Positions 56,399 through 64,000 of a DNA stretch of 64,000 nt are shown piece after piece. This DNA is from Melampsora larici-populina 98AG31. Taxonomy: Eukaryota > Basidiomycota > Pucciniomycetes > Pucciniales > Melampsoraceae. Both the position numbers and the translations under genes were made by a program. Under the pieces are notes generated by a model that was given only the letters and a program-made list of their open reading frames with translations, was not told the origin of the DNA and searched no databases. The first letter of the stretch is position 1. Every line of letters begins with the position of its first letter. The stretch is from the NCBI RefSeq assembly GCF_000204055.1, contig NW_006768769.1, positions 1,043,794 to 1,107,793 of the forward strand. Reading direction: 5' to 3'.

Positions 56399-59300
56399 CT
56401 ACTGCCGCAACATCCCCAACATCTCAACTGCTGCTCTATGCTTAGTCGGTCCTAATGATTTCGTGAAGATGTCCGCAACTTGTTCACTAGCCGGAATCCA
56501 CTTGATGTTCACACGTTTCTTGAAAAGCTGCTCATTTATATAGTAGTACTCCCGCTCCGCGTGCCTGGTCCTCTTGTTGGCAGCGTTATCCTTTGAAACA
56601 TGAACCGAAGATGAGTTGTCACATAGAAGCAATGGTGCCTGCAAACCTGAAATCATATCCGACGCTAAAGAGTGGAGCCACACCGAGTCTCTACAAGCCG
56701 CCCCAATAGCCATGAATTCCGCATGACATGTTGACGTCGCTACACACGCCTGCCGCCTAGCCACCCACGCTACCGGTATCCCAAACAACCTCGTTACATG
56801 CCCATAAGAAGATCTGCCGAATTCACCCCCCCAATTTGCATCCACAAAGGTCTCCATCGGTGCCGAGAACTTAGCCGCCCTTGGATTGATCAAAATTCCC
56901 ATACCTCGTGTCCTGCTCAGGTACCGGAGCAAATGCTTCAAAGCACTCCAGTGGGTATCATCAGGTGTCTTAGCATACCGCGCAAGGAAATTTACCGCAT
57001 ATGATAGATCAGGACGAGTTCCAACGGACAAGTAGCTGAGAGAGCCAATAATTGAAAGGTATCTCCCCCCATCGACCGGTGGCTTATCCAAATTTGTCAC
57101 GAGCTTCGTCGATACGCTTATCGGATTTTCAGCACTAAGTATTGATATTAGATCACTGTTGTCTTGTAAGATACGGTTTGTGAGCTTCGGTTGTGATAGT
57201 TCAAAAACTTCAGGTGATGGCCGATTGATGTCAATTCCTACAATACAATCTAAGCTTGTCTCCCATTTCAACTTGATTTCAGACTTGAGTTCTTCAGCAA
57301 TTTCTTCCAATAAACGAGTACTACTTCCAGTTACCGCACCATCGTCAACATGAAGCCAGATCAGACATGTGTCGCTTCCACGGCGTAGGATGTAAAAACT
57401 AGAATCAAATTGACTAGGAACAAAACCCATCCGAGCAAGCTTGTCAGCAATGAACTTCCACCAACATCGTCCAGCCTGTTTGGTTCCATATAAGGCCTTC
57501 AGAAGGTGCAAAACTTGAGATGAATCGCCAAAAGAAAATCCAGCTGGTTGCCGAACCCATACATCTTCATCCATGTAGCTATGAAGAAAAGCCGAAATTA
57601 CATCAAAGGCTAAAGCCGGCCATTGAAAATAAGCTGCGATGATTAAGATCATTCGTAGAGCGGCGAAGGTTGCAGTGGGCGCAAATGTATCGTTGAAGTC
57701 GATCCCTGGGAGTTGAGTGAAACCCCTAGCAACATACCTAGCCTTGTAAGTTCCATCCCTCTTGATGTCAAAAACCCACTTAGCATCAGTTGCTCGTCTG
57801 CCTGGTGGTAGGTCACAAACCTCCCATACCCCCATCTCCTTCATCTGATTCATCTCCTTCTCACAAGCTTCACGCCACTTAGCTGCATCCGGTCTCTTCA
57901 TTGCTTCAGCATAACTCTTCGGCACCGTGGGATCACCTTCCTTAAGCACCTTTTCAATCATCGCCACCATAGCATCTTGCTGCATCAAAGCCTCCTCAGC
58001 ATCAAAACTTCCAAGTTGCAGGGCGTTCAAGATATGCTTCAAAGCACCCTTATCCGCGGTCTTCTCGATTGGTTCAGCTAAAAGTGGCCGTTTATCATCT
58101 ACGAATACTGCCATTGACGATTCTACAAATTTCTTGGTTTCAAAATTGTAAAACCTCCAACCTTTACTGCCAGAGATATAACCAACAAAGATACATTTCT
58201 GCGCACGATGATCCAGTTTTCCTCTTCTCTCCGACGGGATATGGACATAGGCTTCTTCTCCAAAATCTCGCAGGCCCTCGAGGTGTGGTTTGAATTTGAA
58301 AAGAAGTTCAAAAGGGGTCTTGTTGCCGGTGTTCACATTCGGTAAACAGTTGTGGAGATACCCAGCAGTTTGGTAAGCTAGAAACCAGAAATGAGGAGGA
58401 AGTTTCGAAGCGGTGAGCATCGTCCGGCCCATGTCGCCAATCGTTCTGATGGAGCGTTCAGCACAACCGTTCTGATTATGTTCATATGGCATGGTCTTGT
58501 CCTTCGAGATCCCTTGAGCCTTCAACCAATTCAAAAATGATGCCGACGTAAATTCACCCGCCCCATCCGTGCGCAGAGCCTTGACTTTGAGGGAAGTCTT
58601 GCGTTCCATCTTGAGTACAAATTCTTGGAAAACCTTCGGTGCTTGATCACGAGATTTCAAAACTACTACTTCAGTGTAAGTCGTTGCTACGTCTCTGAAA
58701 GTAATCATGAACTTGTTACCAAACAATTCGTTATCAAAAGGGCCAGCAATATCTGAAACAATCAACTCAAGCGGTAAGGGCCGTGGTCTTCCCGACGGAC
58801 CCAGCGTTTGAGTTCGCAGGCTTTTGCTAAGTAGACAGTCAGAACAGACGAATGGTGCATTCGGAATCTGCTCGGGAAGTCCTGTCGACATTTCTTTACT
58901 TAGCAACCTCTTGATCACCCTCATTCCTACATGACCAAATCGTTTGTGCCATTTCAACGATTCGTTGCTCTCCTCAGGTGTGTAAACCCGGCATGCAGAA
59001 ACAAGGCGAAGAGGGTTTTTTGGTGGTGGTGGAAGTGGCGATGGTTTAGTTTGAGTGATAATTGATAAAACCCAACGGCGATTCATGTATTTCGAAGTCA
59101 AAGTATGAGATTTAAGATGTAACGACAAAACTCTATCACAAAAGGTGAAAGTATGACCATCCTCCACCAAAGCAGCAAGTGAGATAAGAGTACCCTTAGC
59201 CTTCTCACAGTAGAACACATTCTTGATTATCACAGGTACACCCGAATCGCTCGTAAGTGTTAATGACCCGATTCCTGTAAGAAAGTTTCCATCTGATTCA

Positions 59301-60661
59301 GTTGCTACATGAAGTGGGATTGGTTTTTGAAGCTTGGTGAAATTTAGAAGATGACCCACCTCGTTTGTAACGTGGTGGGTGGCCCCAGTGTCTAAGATAG
59401 CCTCGCTCTGGTTCCAATCCTCAGTCAGCGATCCCTCACTGTTGTAAACAGCATGAGGCAAGGGAGTCGAGTTATCGTAAGGGACTTCAGCCAAGTTAGC
59501 TCTGAAGCTGCTTCTAGACTGGGATTGAGAGGAGGATGATGCCGTTCCACGATAATTTGGGCACTTGACTGTGTTAGCCCAATGACCAGATTTGCCGCAA
59601 GAAAAACAATTCCTGAGATGAGCGGGTGTATTCTCGTTGATTTCAAAGTAAGGTTTATGAGGAGGCGTGGAAGGTGGCATCTTGCGATAATCCTCAAATC
59701 GTTGAGCACTAGGTTGGGGCCTCGTCGACCGAGGCGCGTATTGAGAGGGTCGATTGCCGATGTTCAGTGCAGCCAAGTTGGGCAAAAGGTCAGGAGCTGA
59801 AGAGGTCAAGCGATGAGTTTCGGCTCGGATTGCTTCTTCAGTTTCTCGGGCCGTGATGCGTTTATCAGGATCGTTTCGTAGTCGATTATCGAGGATCGAA
59901 CTAACACCCGCAAAGCTTGCGGAGAGGCCAAGTTGCATAGCCACGCTGAGAAAGGAGTCTTTGGTGAATTCAAAACCCGTACGTTGCAACTCTTCAATCT
60001 TGGATTTGATCTTGTTGATGTGATTAGGTACTTCGGATGGTGAATCAATCTGAGCTTGAAGGATATCTTTCCATAAATTGATATGAGTAGAACGACTAGG
60101 AAAATGGAACATTGATTTTAAAACATTGAAAACTTCAAAGGCCGATTTCTTGGTATCGATTTGAATACGAAGCTCGGAACAGACAGAGAGTCGAATCAGC
60201 ATAACGATTCGATGATCACCAGGGATGTTTTTTCTCTCTTCATCTAAATAATCATCGATCTTGGTAAGGGCATCAATAATAACCGAGAGATCATTCTTCC
60301 AAGCCAAGTAGTTTGATCCAGTCTCATTTAAAGGAACAATACTGTTGCTAACTAGTTGAGGCATCTTGATCATGAAATTCATTGATGTATAATGATCAGC
60401 ATCCTCTTGATGAGGTGGTTTTTCTCTAGACATAATGGTCGATGATGAAACTTTAACTAAAACTGAGCTTTTATCTAAATCTTCTGTTTTTATAACTTGA
60501 TGTTTATCTTTTGGTAATAAATCTAAATCTACGTCTTCGTCAGATTCGGTATCTCGATCGGGCTTGTTCACTGGACTATCTTGGGTGTCGGTGTTATCGG
60601 CAGGAGCTTTCTTTGATGATCCTCTTGTTATCATCGAACGTTGAAAAAATTTTAACAACAA
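56399..60661 (-). CDS. Copia polyprotein (Gag-PR-IN-RT-RNaseH), intact
   Basis: Single 1420-codon frame. Gag-like N-terminus (NETGSNYLAWKNDL) is followed by a zinc knuckle CFSCGKSGHWANTVKC at about 351-366. Here the His-to-last-Cys spacing is six rather than the usual four. Protease active site is DTGAT (Asp424). The integrase zinc region contains WHKRFGHVG and CSDC, and its catalytic triad is Asp637 (SDIAG), Asp699 (RTDGAGEF) and Glu735 (CAERSIRT), a D-D-35-E. Reverse transcriptase carries LHVDDG (VDD at 1105-1107), and RNase H has VDANWGG, CHAEFMAI and CDNSS. No frameshift or stop. An alternative start is MITRGSSKK, ten codons in. Gag and Pol share one frame, as in Ty1/copia elements. Confidence 0.97.
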   Translation of the reverse strand: MLLKFFQRSMITRGSSKKAPADNTDTQDSPVNKPDRDTESDEDVDLDLLPKDKHQVIKTEDLDKSSVLVKVSSSTIMSREKPPHQEDADHYTSMNFMIKMPQLVSNSIVPLNETGSNYLAWKNDLSVIIDALTKIDDYLDEERKNIPGDHRIVMLIRLSVCSELRIQIDTKKSAFEVFNVLKSMFHFPSRSTHINLWKDILQAQIDSPSEVPNHINKIKSKIEELQRTGFEFTKDSFLSVAMQLGLSASFAGVSSILDNRLRNDPDKRITARETEEAIRAETHRLTSSAPDLLPNLAALNIGNRPSQYAPRSTRPQPSAQRFEDYRKMPPSTPPHKPYFEINENTPAHLRNCFSCGKSGHWANTVKCPNYRGTASSSSQSQSRSSFRANLAEVPYDNSTPLPHAVYNSEGSLTEDWNQSEAILDTGATHHVTNEVGHLLNFTKLQKPIPLHVATESDGNFLTGIGSLTLTSDSGVPVIIKNVFYCEKAKGTLISLAALVEDGHTFTFCDRVLSLHLKSHTLTSKYMNRRWVLSIITQTKPSPLPPPPKNPLRLVSACRVYTPEESNESLKWHKRFGHVGMRVIKRLLSKEMSTGLPEQIPNAPFVCSDCLLSKSLRTQTLGPSGRPRPLPLELIVSDIAGPFDNELFGNKFMITFRDVATTYTEVVVLKSRDQAPKVFQEFVLKMERKTSLKVKALRTDGAGEFTSASFLNWLKAQGISKDKTMPYEHNQNGCAERSIRTIGDMGRTMLTASKLPPHFWFLAYQTAGYLHNCLPNVNTGNKTPFELLFKFKPHLEGLRDFGEEAYVHIPSERRGKLDHRAQKCIFVGYISGSKGWRFYNFETKKFVESSMAVFVDDKRPLLAEPIEKTADKGALKHILNALQLGSFDAEEALMQQDAMVAMIEKVLKEGDPTVPKSYAEAMKRPDAAKWREACEKEMNQMKEMGVWEVCDLPPGRRATDAKWVFDIKRDGTYKARYVARGFTQLPGIDFNDTFAPTATFAALRMILIIAAYFQWPALAFDVISAFLHSYMDEDVWVRQPAGFSFGDSSQVLHLLKALYGTKQAGRCWWKFIADKLARMGFVPSQFDSSFYILRRGSDTCLIWLHVDDGAVTGSSTRLLEEIAEELKSEIKLKWETSLDCIVGIDINRPSPEVFELSQPKLTNRILQDNSDLISILSAENPISVSTKLVTNLDKPPVDGGRYLSIIGSLSYLSVGTRPDLSYAVNFLARYAKTPDDTHWSALKHLLRYLSRTRGMGILINPRAAKFSAPMETFVDANWGGEFGRSSYGHVTRLFGIPVAWVARRQACVATSTCHAEFMAIGAACRDSVWLHSLASDMISGLQAPLLLCDNSSSVHVSKDNAANKRTRHAEREYYYINEQLFKKRVNIKWIPASEQVADIFTKSLGPTKHRAAVEMLGMLRQ

Positions 60662-60704
60662 CCGTTAACACACACAGCTGGTATCACAACTGGGACTCAA
60701 AACC

Positions 60705-60981
60705 TGTTAGAGCTAAAGGTCAGCGCTCGTCGCTTCACCCGGTCCGTGAACACATCCAATCTTCGATAGTAATTTCATATAGGGAACTAACCTGTTAGAG
60801 CTAAAGGTCAGCGCTCGTCGCTTCACCCGGTCCGTGAACACATCCAATCTTCGATAGTGAAGAGAGGAATGGACCGGGAGAAGCCGAACTATATAAAGTA
60901 TCTAACCTAACCCCGGTACAAAGATATGCTACTAGCTGTACAGGATTTTGTACTAGGCATGTATCGCCTGTAATCTCAACA
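60705..60981 (-). repeat. 5' LTR (right copy)
   Basis: Identical as read to the copy at 56022-56298, including the internal 88-bp duplication. It should contain the promoter for the minus-strand transcript. Confidence 0.95.
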
Positions 60982-62156
60982 GGATTGAAGTTTTTGAGTG
61001 ACTGAGCTTGGAGTTAGGTTTTGATAAAAGGATTTAAATGAGATTGCGGAATTGTTATTGATTAATTAAAGGCTCAATGGATTTGCTCAAGATCGATCAT
61101 CGAATGGTTGATTGTATTTTTAGATTTAGATTTTTAATTTTTTAATTTACAGATTTAAATCCGACCGAATAGGACCGATTCGAAACTGGTTCTCTCTTTT
61201 AAGCAAGACTCAAGAAGAAAAAGACAAGTCCCACGAGGTAGCGAGTTGAGTTTTACTTAAATCAATTTACAGAAGAAATCATAAATTTATGAAATAAAAG
61301 AAACCAAGAAAGAAAGAAAGAAAGAAAGAAAGAAAATATAAGAAAAACAATTTAAGATGGATTTGATGGAACAAAAATACGAGGAACTCATGTAATCCAA
61401 ATATCATTGTAAGTCAACATTAATGAGTTCCTTTGATTTCTCTGTTTACCATCACCATTACCATCATCCTTTCTTTCTTTACTTCCTTCTTTCTTTCTTT
61501 CTTGATTTCTTGAGAACCCTTTGTGTTTGTCTGTTAACCCTTCAAACAATCTATTAAACTCAAAAGCTTTACCGCAGCTTTTGGCTAACACCCTCTCTCT
61601 CGATTGTACTTTCTTCATCACATTTAATTCTGTCAGCATCATCGTCATCATCATCATCATCAGGTGATCATCATCCCTCTTTCCGATCAAACTTGTTTTA
61701 GATATCTGGTTGATTCAATCAATCAAAATTTAAAACTTATCATTTCAAATCAAATCAAATTTCAAAAGGTTTTCAATTTCTTAAACCATTTCTGATTTAC
61801 ATAAACCTGATGACTTCAAACTTGTTTACTAATTTGTTTCTTTTGATTTTCATCTTATCAAACTTTCAATCACACATTCGATTTCGGAATCATTCATTGT
61901 CTTGAACCTAATCTGATTCTAATTCTAATATCATTCAGTTAAACCAATACACAACCGAGTTCATCTGCTTATCCCCGATAAAAGTCCATCATCGAATTCC
62001 TCATCGAATCATTCATCATTCGATTTAATCACACATTCAGTTCATTTAACAGTTTTAAATCTTGTCAACTTCAAATCGATTCATCTTATTGAGATTTGCC
62101 ACTTTGACTCTTAACGATTCAAATCAAACAAAGGATTTAATATCACTCTTGAAATC
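60982..62156. other. Upstream region of the Gln-rich gene; (AAAG)n microsatellite
   Basis: (AAAG)n array at 61307-61335. The minus-strand frame 61388-61690 is low-complexity Met/Asp/Lys sequence and not a credible gene. The last 400 bp are rich in atcaaa/ttcatc pyrimidine stretches, consistent with a long 5' leader for the gene at 62157. Confidence 0.5.
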
Positions 62157-64000
62157 ATGACATTCAATCAATCACATCATCCACAGCAGCAGCAGCAGCA
62201 GCAACAACAACAACAACAACACCATCAACAACAACAACATCAACAACTACAACAACAATATCAATCCGGTTTGCAACAACAGCAACAATATCAACCAGAT
62301 CAACAACATCAACGTCAGCATTCTTCAGATCATCAATCGCACCACTTTCGTCATCAACGTAATCAATCAATCACTTCTCAAACTTCATCTCAGTCGATTC
62401 ATCATCATCAGCTACCTATTGTATCTTCTCCTGCCCTTTCTTTTGCAAGTGTACCTAATCACAATCATCATCATGATTCAGCTTATGTGGATGAACCACT
62501 TCAGATGGAGGGTGAATTTGCTTCATTGGATTTACATTCATCTTCAAATCAAACCTTGAATCACTTTTTACAACAGCAACAACAGAACAATCAACCAACC
62601 AGTTCAAATCAATACCCACAACGTTATGATACCCTCACTTGGGCTAGAGAACATGCTTTACCTGAACTTCGTCAAGATACCATGTTGGCTACCGGTGGTT
62701 TACATCCCAAGACTTCAGTCTCTAGTATCACTGCTTATTTGGACAATCAAACTTCAGCTCATCCTCAACATGCTGATGTTTCACAATCTAATGCATCTAC
62801 CGATCGATCGATTTGCTCATCCTCATCACCTTCATTAGCATCTCGTACCTCTTTCTCAATCCCAGATCTCAACAATCGACCGATCAGTCCTTCACAAATC
62901 AATAATTTACCTTCACCTTTCCTGAATTCTTCAGGTTGTCCATCTCCAGCTATCTCAGCTTTCGGATCTAATGATTTATTAATGGATACATCTCCGGCAT
63001 CTTCTTCCAACATTCCATCTATCAATATCAATGAATCCTTGATAGCATCCATTAATCCAACTCCTTCACCACACCTTCGACTTGATATGAATCATCCTGC
63101 AATGTCTAATGGTCCAACTATCTCTTTGACTTCAGCTACACCCTTGACAGCTAAACCTAATCAAACAGTTGATGTACCGAATTTTCAAAGATTTTTAGAT
63201 CAACTCTCTCAACCTCAATCTAATCATCAAAACAATTTAAATCAATCATCTCAAAATCAATCAACAACAAACTTTCAACCAACATTTGGACAGATTCCTA
63301 ATTTAGATTTCTTACAACTTGATCAATCTTCAAATTTTCTTACCACTAAAACTAATAAAGGCAGACAAAGATCTAAATCCGAATCTCAAACCAATTCAAT
63401 CCAAACCACCAATCCGAATCCGAATCCCAATCTATTCTCATTATTAAATTTGAGTTTCAATCCGTTTCAACAACACACCAACAATACGGATCAAACCAAT
63501 GATACCTCTCAAACTGAAAATGAAAACCAAGGAACGAATCATGATTTCTTATCAAACTCTTCACAACCTTTTCCTTCTTCTCAATTCAACTTATTATCAC
63601 AAGCTCCTAATCTTACAGCACCACCACCACCTAGATTAGACGAATTGAATTTAGGAATAGATACTAGAAATAGTTATGAAACTGGATACTTGAACACGAA
63701 TGGGAATCCTAATCCATCTGCAAGCAATTCACGTTTAATGCAACAACAACATCATAGAAGAGGTAGATCCGAATCGCAAATCATCCATCACTTCAATCCT
63801 CATCCTCCGAATCCAAATCAACCCGAACCATCAGTTTCACCCAAACTAGAAGAATGGGAAGATATCATCACCAGATCAAGATCTTATTCACATTCGTCTA
63901 TTGGATCCTCTTCGGCGATTTCGAAATCGTTTACGATCAGTTCTAGAACTACACCAGCTACTAAAGCTGCGGCAAACAAAAGAAGAAAAGAAGGAAACGA
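62157..64000 (+). CDS. Gln-rich probable transcription factor, truncated by window end
   Basis: ATG 62157 opens an uninterrupted frame of 614 codons that runs off the window. It begins MTFNQSHHPQ followed by a polyglutamine tract encoded by CAG6 then CAA6 and further CAA runs. The rest is Ser/Asn/Pro/Gln-rich disorder with short conserved-looking patches (VPNFQRFLDQLSQP; NKGRQRSKSES) and a basic end (KAAANKRRKEG) where a DNA-binding domain could start. PSININ (287-292) and PTISLT (320-325) both fit the PxIxIT calcineurin-docking consensus, raising the possibility of a CRZ1-like zinc-finger factor. The zinc fingers would lie beyond 64000, so this is inference. Confidence 0.8.
   Translation, partial: MTFNQSHHPQQQQQQQQQQQQHHQQQQHQQLQQQYQSGLQQQQQYQPDQQHQRQHSSDHQSHHFRHQRNQSITSQTSSQSIHHHQLPIVSSPALSFASVPNHNHHHDSAYVDEPLQMEGEFASLDLHSSSNQTLNHFLQQQQQNNQPTSSNQYPQRYDTLTWAREHALPELRQDTMLATGGLHPKTSVSSITAYLDNQTSAHPQHADVSQSNASTDRSICSSSSPSLASRTSFSIPDLNNRPISPSQINNLPSPFLNSSGCPSPAISAFGSNDLLMDTSPASSSNIPSININESLIASINPTPSPHLRLDMNHPAMSNGPTISLTSATPLTAKPNQTVDVPNFQRFLDQLSQPQSNHQNNLNQSSQNQSTTNFQPTFGQIPNLDFLQLDQSSNFLTTKTNKGRQRSKSESQTNSIQTTNPNPNPNLFSLLNLSFNPFQQHTNNTDQTNDTSQTENENQGTNHDFLSNSSQPFPSSQFNLLSQAPNLTAPPPPRLDELNLGIDTRNSYETGYLNTNGNPNPSASNSRLMQQQHHRRGRSESQIIHHFNPHPPNPNQPEPSVSPKLEEWEDIITRSRSYSHSSIGSSSAISKSFTISSRTTPATKAAANKRRKEGN

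Larger units (their letters stand above)
56022..60981 (-). mobile_element. Full-length Ty1/copia LTR retrotransposon
   Basis: Two 277-bp LTRs, identical as read, enclose one intact polyprotein frame on the minus strand. A perfect 5-bp duplication ggatt flanks the element (56017-56021 and 60982-60986). LTRs begin TG and end CA. Identical LTRs plus intact coding mean a very recent insertion. The primer-binding site was not assigned: the sequence just inside the 5' LTR (minus strand, from 60704 down) begins ggttttgagtcccag, which I could not match to a tRNA 3' end. Confidence 0.97.

Noticed and set aside
61388..61690. 100-codon minus-strand frame beginning with Met/Asp runs
   Set aside because: Low-complexity reading of ATC/TTC-rich leader DNA upstream of a plus-strand gene.
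1..64000. tRNA or rRNA genes
   Set aside because: I looked for cloverleaf-like segments and conserved rRNA blocks and found none I could support by eye. A tRNAscan-SE run would settle this.

Overview
The window is nuclear DNA of a basidiomycete fungus, most likely a rust (Pucciniales); the rust assignment is inference. It is AT-rich. Its genes are split by many short GT-AG introns, including a 10-nt micro-exon, and it is full of transposable elements. Host genes are typical fungal single-copy genes. Two 100-N assembly gaps (14254-14353, 50990-51089) each fall inside a gene.

Layout. 1-4 kb: repeats only, comprising a PIF/Harbinger-type deletion derivative, a long inverted repeat and a fold-back MITE. 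4.02-9.17 kb: a 5.1-kb Tc1/mariner-type element with TA duplication. It carries a spliced 329-aa DDE transposase and a convergent second gene of five exons and about 638 codons that is unlike any transposase. 9.2-13.9 kb: intergenic, with a Helitron-type 3' terminus. 13.9-26.3 kb: a gap-broken unknown gene, a repeat-containing coiled-coil gene (-), glutamine synthetase (-), and a 1167-aa coiled-coil membrane protein with a CC1-box-like motif (-). 27.3-28.0 kb: a second Harbinger derivative. 28.7-39.7 kb: ATP sulfurylase (-), a CorA-type Mg2+ transporter (+), a 190-aa unknown (+) and an alcohol-oxidase-type GMC oxidoreductase (-). 43.0-48.3 kb: RAD23 (+) and a probably secreted Gln/Gly/Tyr-repeat, Cys-containing protein (+). 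49.3-51.2 kb: a long-TIR MITE and another gap-broken unknown gene. 53.08-55.01 kb: a non-autonomous relative of the mariner-type element carrying exon-like, non-transposase sequence. 55.1-55.8 kb: a GC-rich block of GGATATCC-type motifs. 56.0-61.0 kb: an intact Ty1/copia retrotransposon (-) with identical LTRs and a perfect 5-bp duplication. 62.16 kb to the end: a Gln-rich probable transcription factor (+), cut by the window edge.

The host genes do not form a pathway cluster. Glutamine synthetase and ATP sulfurylase are nitrogen and sulfur assimilation housekeeping genes, and RAD23 is proteasome/DNA-repair machinery. The striking content is mobile: a two-gene mariner-type element, a related non-autonomous element, Harbinger derivatives that still hold the start of a gene, a Helitron end and a young Copia copy. 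Two apparent 1-nt frameshifts lie in homopolymers (the second transposon gene, and the first exon of glutamine synthetase), which suggests some indel error in this assembly.

Exon boundaries were derived by hand from splice consensus and reading-phase continuity. No database search was possible.
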